A stretch of 64,000 bases of DNA from Dillenia suffruticosa. Taxonomy: Eukaryota; Streptophyta; Magnoliopsida; Dilleniales; Dilleniaceae. The notes beneath the pieces are model-generated. The model was given only the letters and a program-made list of their open reading frames with translations. It searched no databases and was not told where the DNA came from. The position numbers and the translations under genes are program-made. Each line of letters begins with the position of its first letter. Within the stretch, counting starts at the first letter, position 1. This document shows, piece after piece, positions 62,525-64,000 of this stretch. Where the stretch lies: NCBI GenBank assembly GCA_033439265.1, contig JAVTVX010000026.1:4837001-4901000 (forward strand). The letters run 5' to 3'.

Positions 62525-63897
62525 ATGGACAGTATATGTTTTAAGTATGGAAATTATTTAAAAGAAATCTGTCCTTCTTGGATTCTTAATCCAAGCAAAA
62601 AAATTTACGAGAATGCGGTGAGAATTTTTTATAATAATATAGAAGAAATTGTTAGTGAAGATTGCATAGTTATTGAGGGTAAAATTGCTTTGTGTAGTTT
62701 TCAAAATTATTTTGATGGTCAAATAATTGAAGTGAATCCCATAATAGATGTAGAGAGTGTGATGTTCAGTAGGTCGTGTGTGAAGAGTGTATCCCGTATA
62801 TGAAAAGTGAGATAGTAATAGATGCTCAGATAGTATTTGATGATTATAATTTAGAAATTTTTAGTACAAATGCCACAGATTTAGAATTCTTTACTTTCTA
62901 ATTATACACACTATTAAGCTACGGGTCAAAAATTATACATCTATTACTCGAGTTGATTTTTGGTTAATGACACATATTATTGAAAGGAAAAATCCATATT
63001 TATATTTTTTACTCCCTTATTTTATGATAAGCACAAGAGATTTTTTGAATAATTTATCATACTGCAGTATGGTTACGGGTATTTTAAGAAGTCATGGAAT
63101 AAGTTTACGGAAGAAAAATCATTTACAATTAAATATTAAAAATAGTATACATGATAGAGCTTTACGTAGAGCTTATTGGATTTGTGAAAATGGTATTTAG
63201 ATAAATTTAAAGAAAAGAGGTGTGCAATAGCCAGAAGTAGAGCCAGAAGCTCATGGAAATAGAATGAGAATGCTAGGTGGGTGAATTGTTTGAATGCATC
63301 AATAATATGAAAATACAATTTATGGATAGCATTGATCAGAAATTTGATGAAATTCGGAAGGAAATAAGAGAAGTACGGAGGGAAATGGGAGCATTTCGAA
63401 ACGAAGTGAGTAAATTAAGATATAATTTTGATGAATTCAAGCAATAGAATGATGAATTTAAGCAACAAAATGAGTAAAAATATAGAAAAATGTTATTTAA
63501 CTTTATGAATATAACTGAGGAAATAATGGTGAATAGTAATTTTATTTTATATATAAGAGATCATTTGAAGTTAACAAGGCCAGCTGGACCATCTTCCTCC
63601 TTTACTGCAATCGCAGAACCTAGACCCCCTCCAAGCTCTGCCTACCCATTTGTTGTACGTCTTTTTGGTTCTCGTCACATGACTTTATTCAGCTCTCTTC
63701 TGAGATATAATTCTTCTGATATTCGTGATGTTATAAAAGGAATAAGAGGAAATTCTCCTGCTGCTCCATCTACTCCTCTATCCTCTTCTCTTGTGACTAC
63801 TACTGCGACCAGAACTGGTAGTGCATCCTCTGCTAATGCATCCTCCTCTCAAGCCAGCAAAGCAAAAAAATTTAGACCCGAAATTCAATTTTCTTGA
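62525..63897 (+). pseudogene. Frame-broken plant transposon-protein gene
   Basis: Successive plus-strand pieces read as one protein if frame changes and stops are ignored. First comes a 92-codon start (MDSICFKYGNYLKEICPSW...), then, after a frame change near 62780, ECIPYMKSEIVIDAQIVFDD. After stops comes TIKLRVKNYTSITRVDFWL with LPYFMISTRDF and MVTGILRSHGI (62900-63200). This matches the general pattern of the 'putative plant transposon protein' domain (...LPYGMLIT.ILR..GV). Next is a heptad-like coiled coil rich in Glu/Arg/Lys (FDEIRKEIREVRREMGAFRN; 63300-63450), and finally a Ser/Pro/Ala/Thr-rich tail ending at 63897. Such proteins are common in plant genomes and are linked to transposons; their activity is unknown. 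At least one frameshift and several stops make this copy non-functional. Confidence 0.4.
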
Positions 63898-64000
63898 TTA
63901 TAATTCCTAATTTTCCCTTTTTTTGTTTTTTCATATAGTTGACTCTTTAATGTTTCATTCTCTCTGATCTATAAGATCCAATATATAAATTTTATATCTC
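63898..64000. other. Right edge, non-coding
   Basis: AT-rich sequence following the stop at 63895-63897. It has no canonical AATAAA. The window ends here. Confidence 0.4.

Overview
The window is nuclear DNA of a flowering plant. It is strongly AT-rich and contains no intact protein-coding gene that I can support. What it holds is decayed chromovirus (Ty3/gypsy) retroelements, degenerate plant transposon-associated genes, a Helitron end with captured host-gene exons, and a very young multi-level tandem array. The species cannot be read from the sequence.

Layout. (1) 1-3029 is part of a very long LTR on the minus strand. It begins TGTAACACC at 3029 and continues past the left edge of the window. 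It sits inside the reverse transcriptase of a second, older minus-strand chromovirus (3030-6791). That element still shows its LTR with TATA box, an initiator-Met tRNA primer-binding site, gag, the start of the protease and the first part of RT, all broken by stops. (2) 6792-7613 is the start of another LTR of the TGTAATACC type. (3) 7630-9192 is a degenerate minus-strand plant gene. (4) At 9568-9600 is a textbook Helitron 3' terminus read on the minus strand: a 10-bp GC-rich hairpin, six bases, then CTAG followed by T. (5) 9601-13000 holds the Helitron 3' subterminal sequence, a captured exon resembling a plant RNA-dependent RNA polymerase, divergent palindrome clusters, and a second truncated copy of the Helitron 3' subterminal sequence. 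(6) 13001-55148 is four head-to-tail copies of a 10.5-kb unit, nearly identical to each other. (7) 55149-57340 holds further single monomers, 57341-57900 palindromes, and 57901-59388 a non-array segment with a 247-bp tandem repeat and a candidate Helitron 5' end. (8) 59390-61140 is degenerate AT-only tandem repeat. (9) 61200-63897 ends with a CT-rich leader-like stretch and a frame-broken plant transposon-protein gene.

The central object is the array. It has three levels. A palindrome (AGTTCTGC-loop-GCAGAACT) is repeated about every 28-29 bp. Clusters of these palindromes sit in monomers of about 1.1-1.4 kb, whose AT-rich half is homologous to the Helitron 3' subterminal region. Seven such monomer starts plus an insert of about 2.5 kb make the 10.5-kb unit. 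The unit boundary is the same chimeric monomer every time, so one unequal crossover probably founded the array. Variants shared between copies violate the four-gamete condition, which shows later exchange between copies. The reading I favour is a Helitron whose own 3' end became the seed of a satellite-like array, possibly bounded by Helitron ends at 9568 and about 59388 (49.8 kb). The left end is well supported; the right end is tentative.
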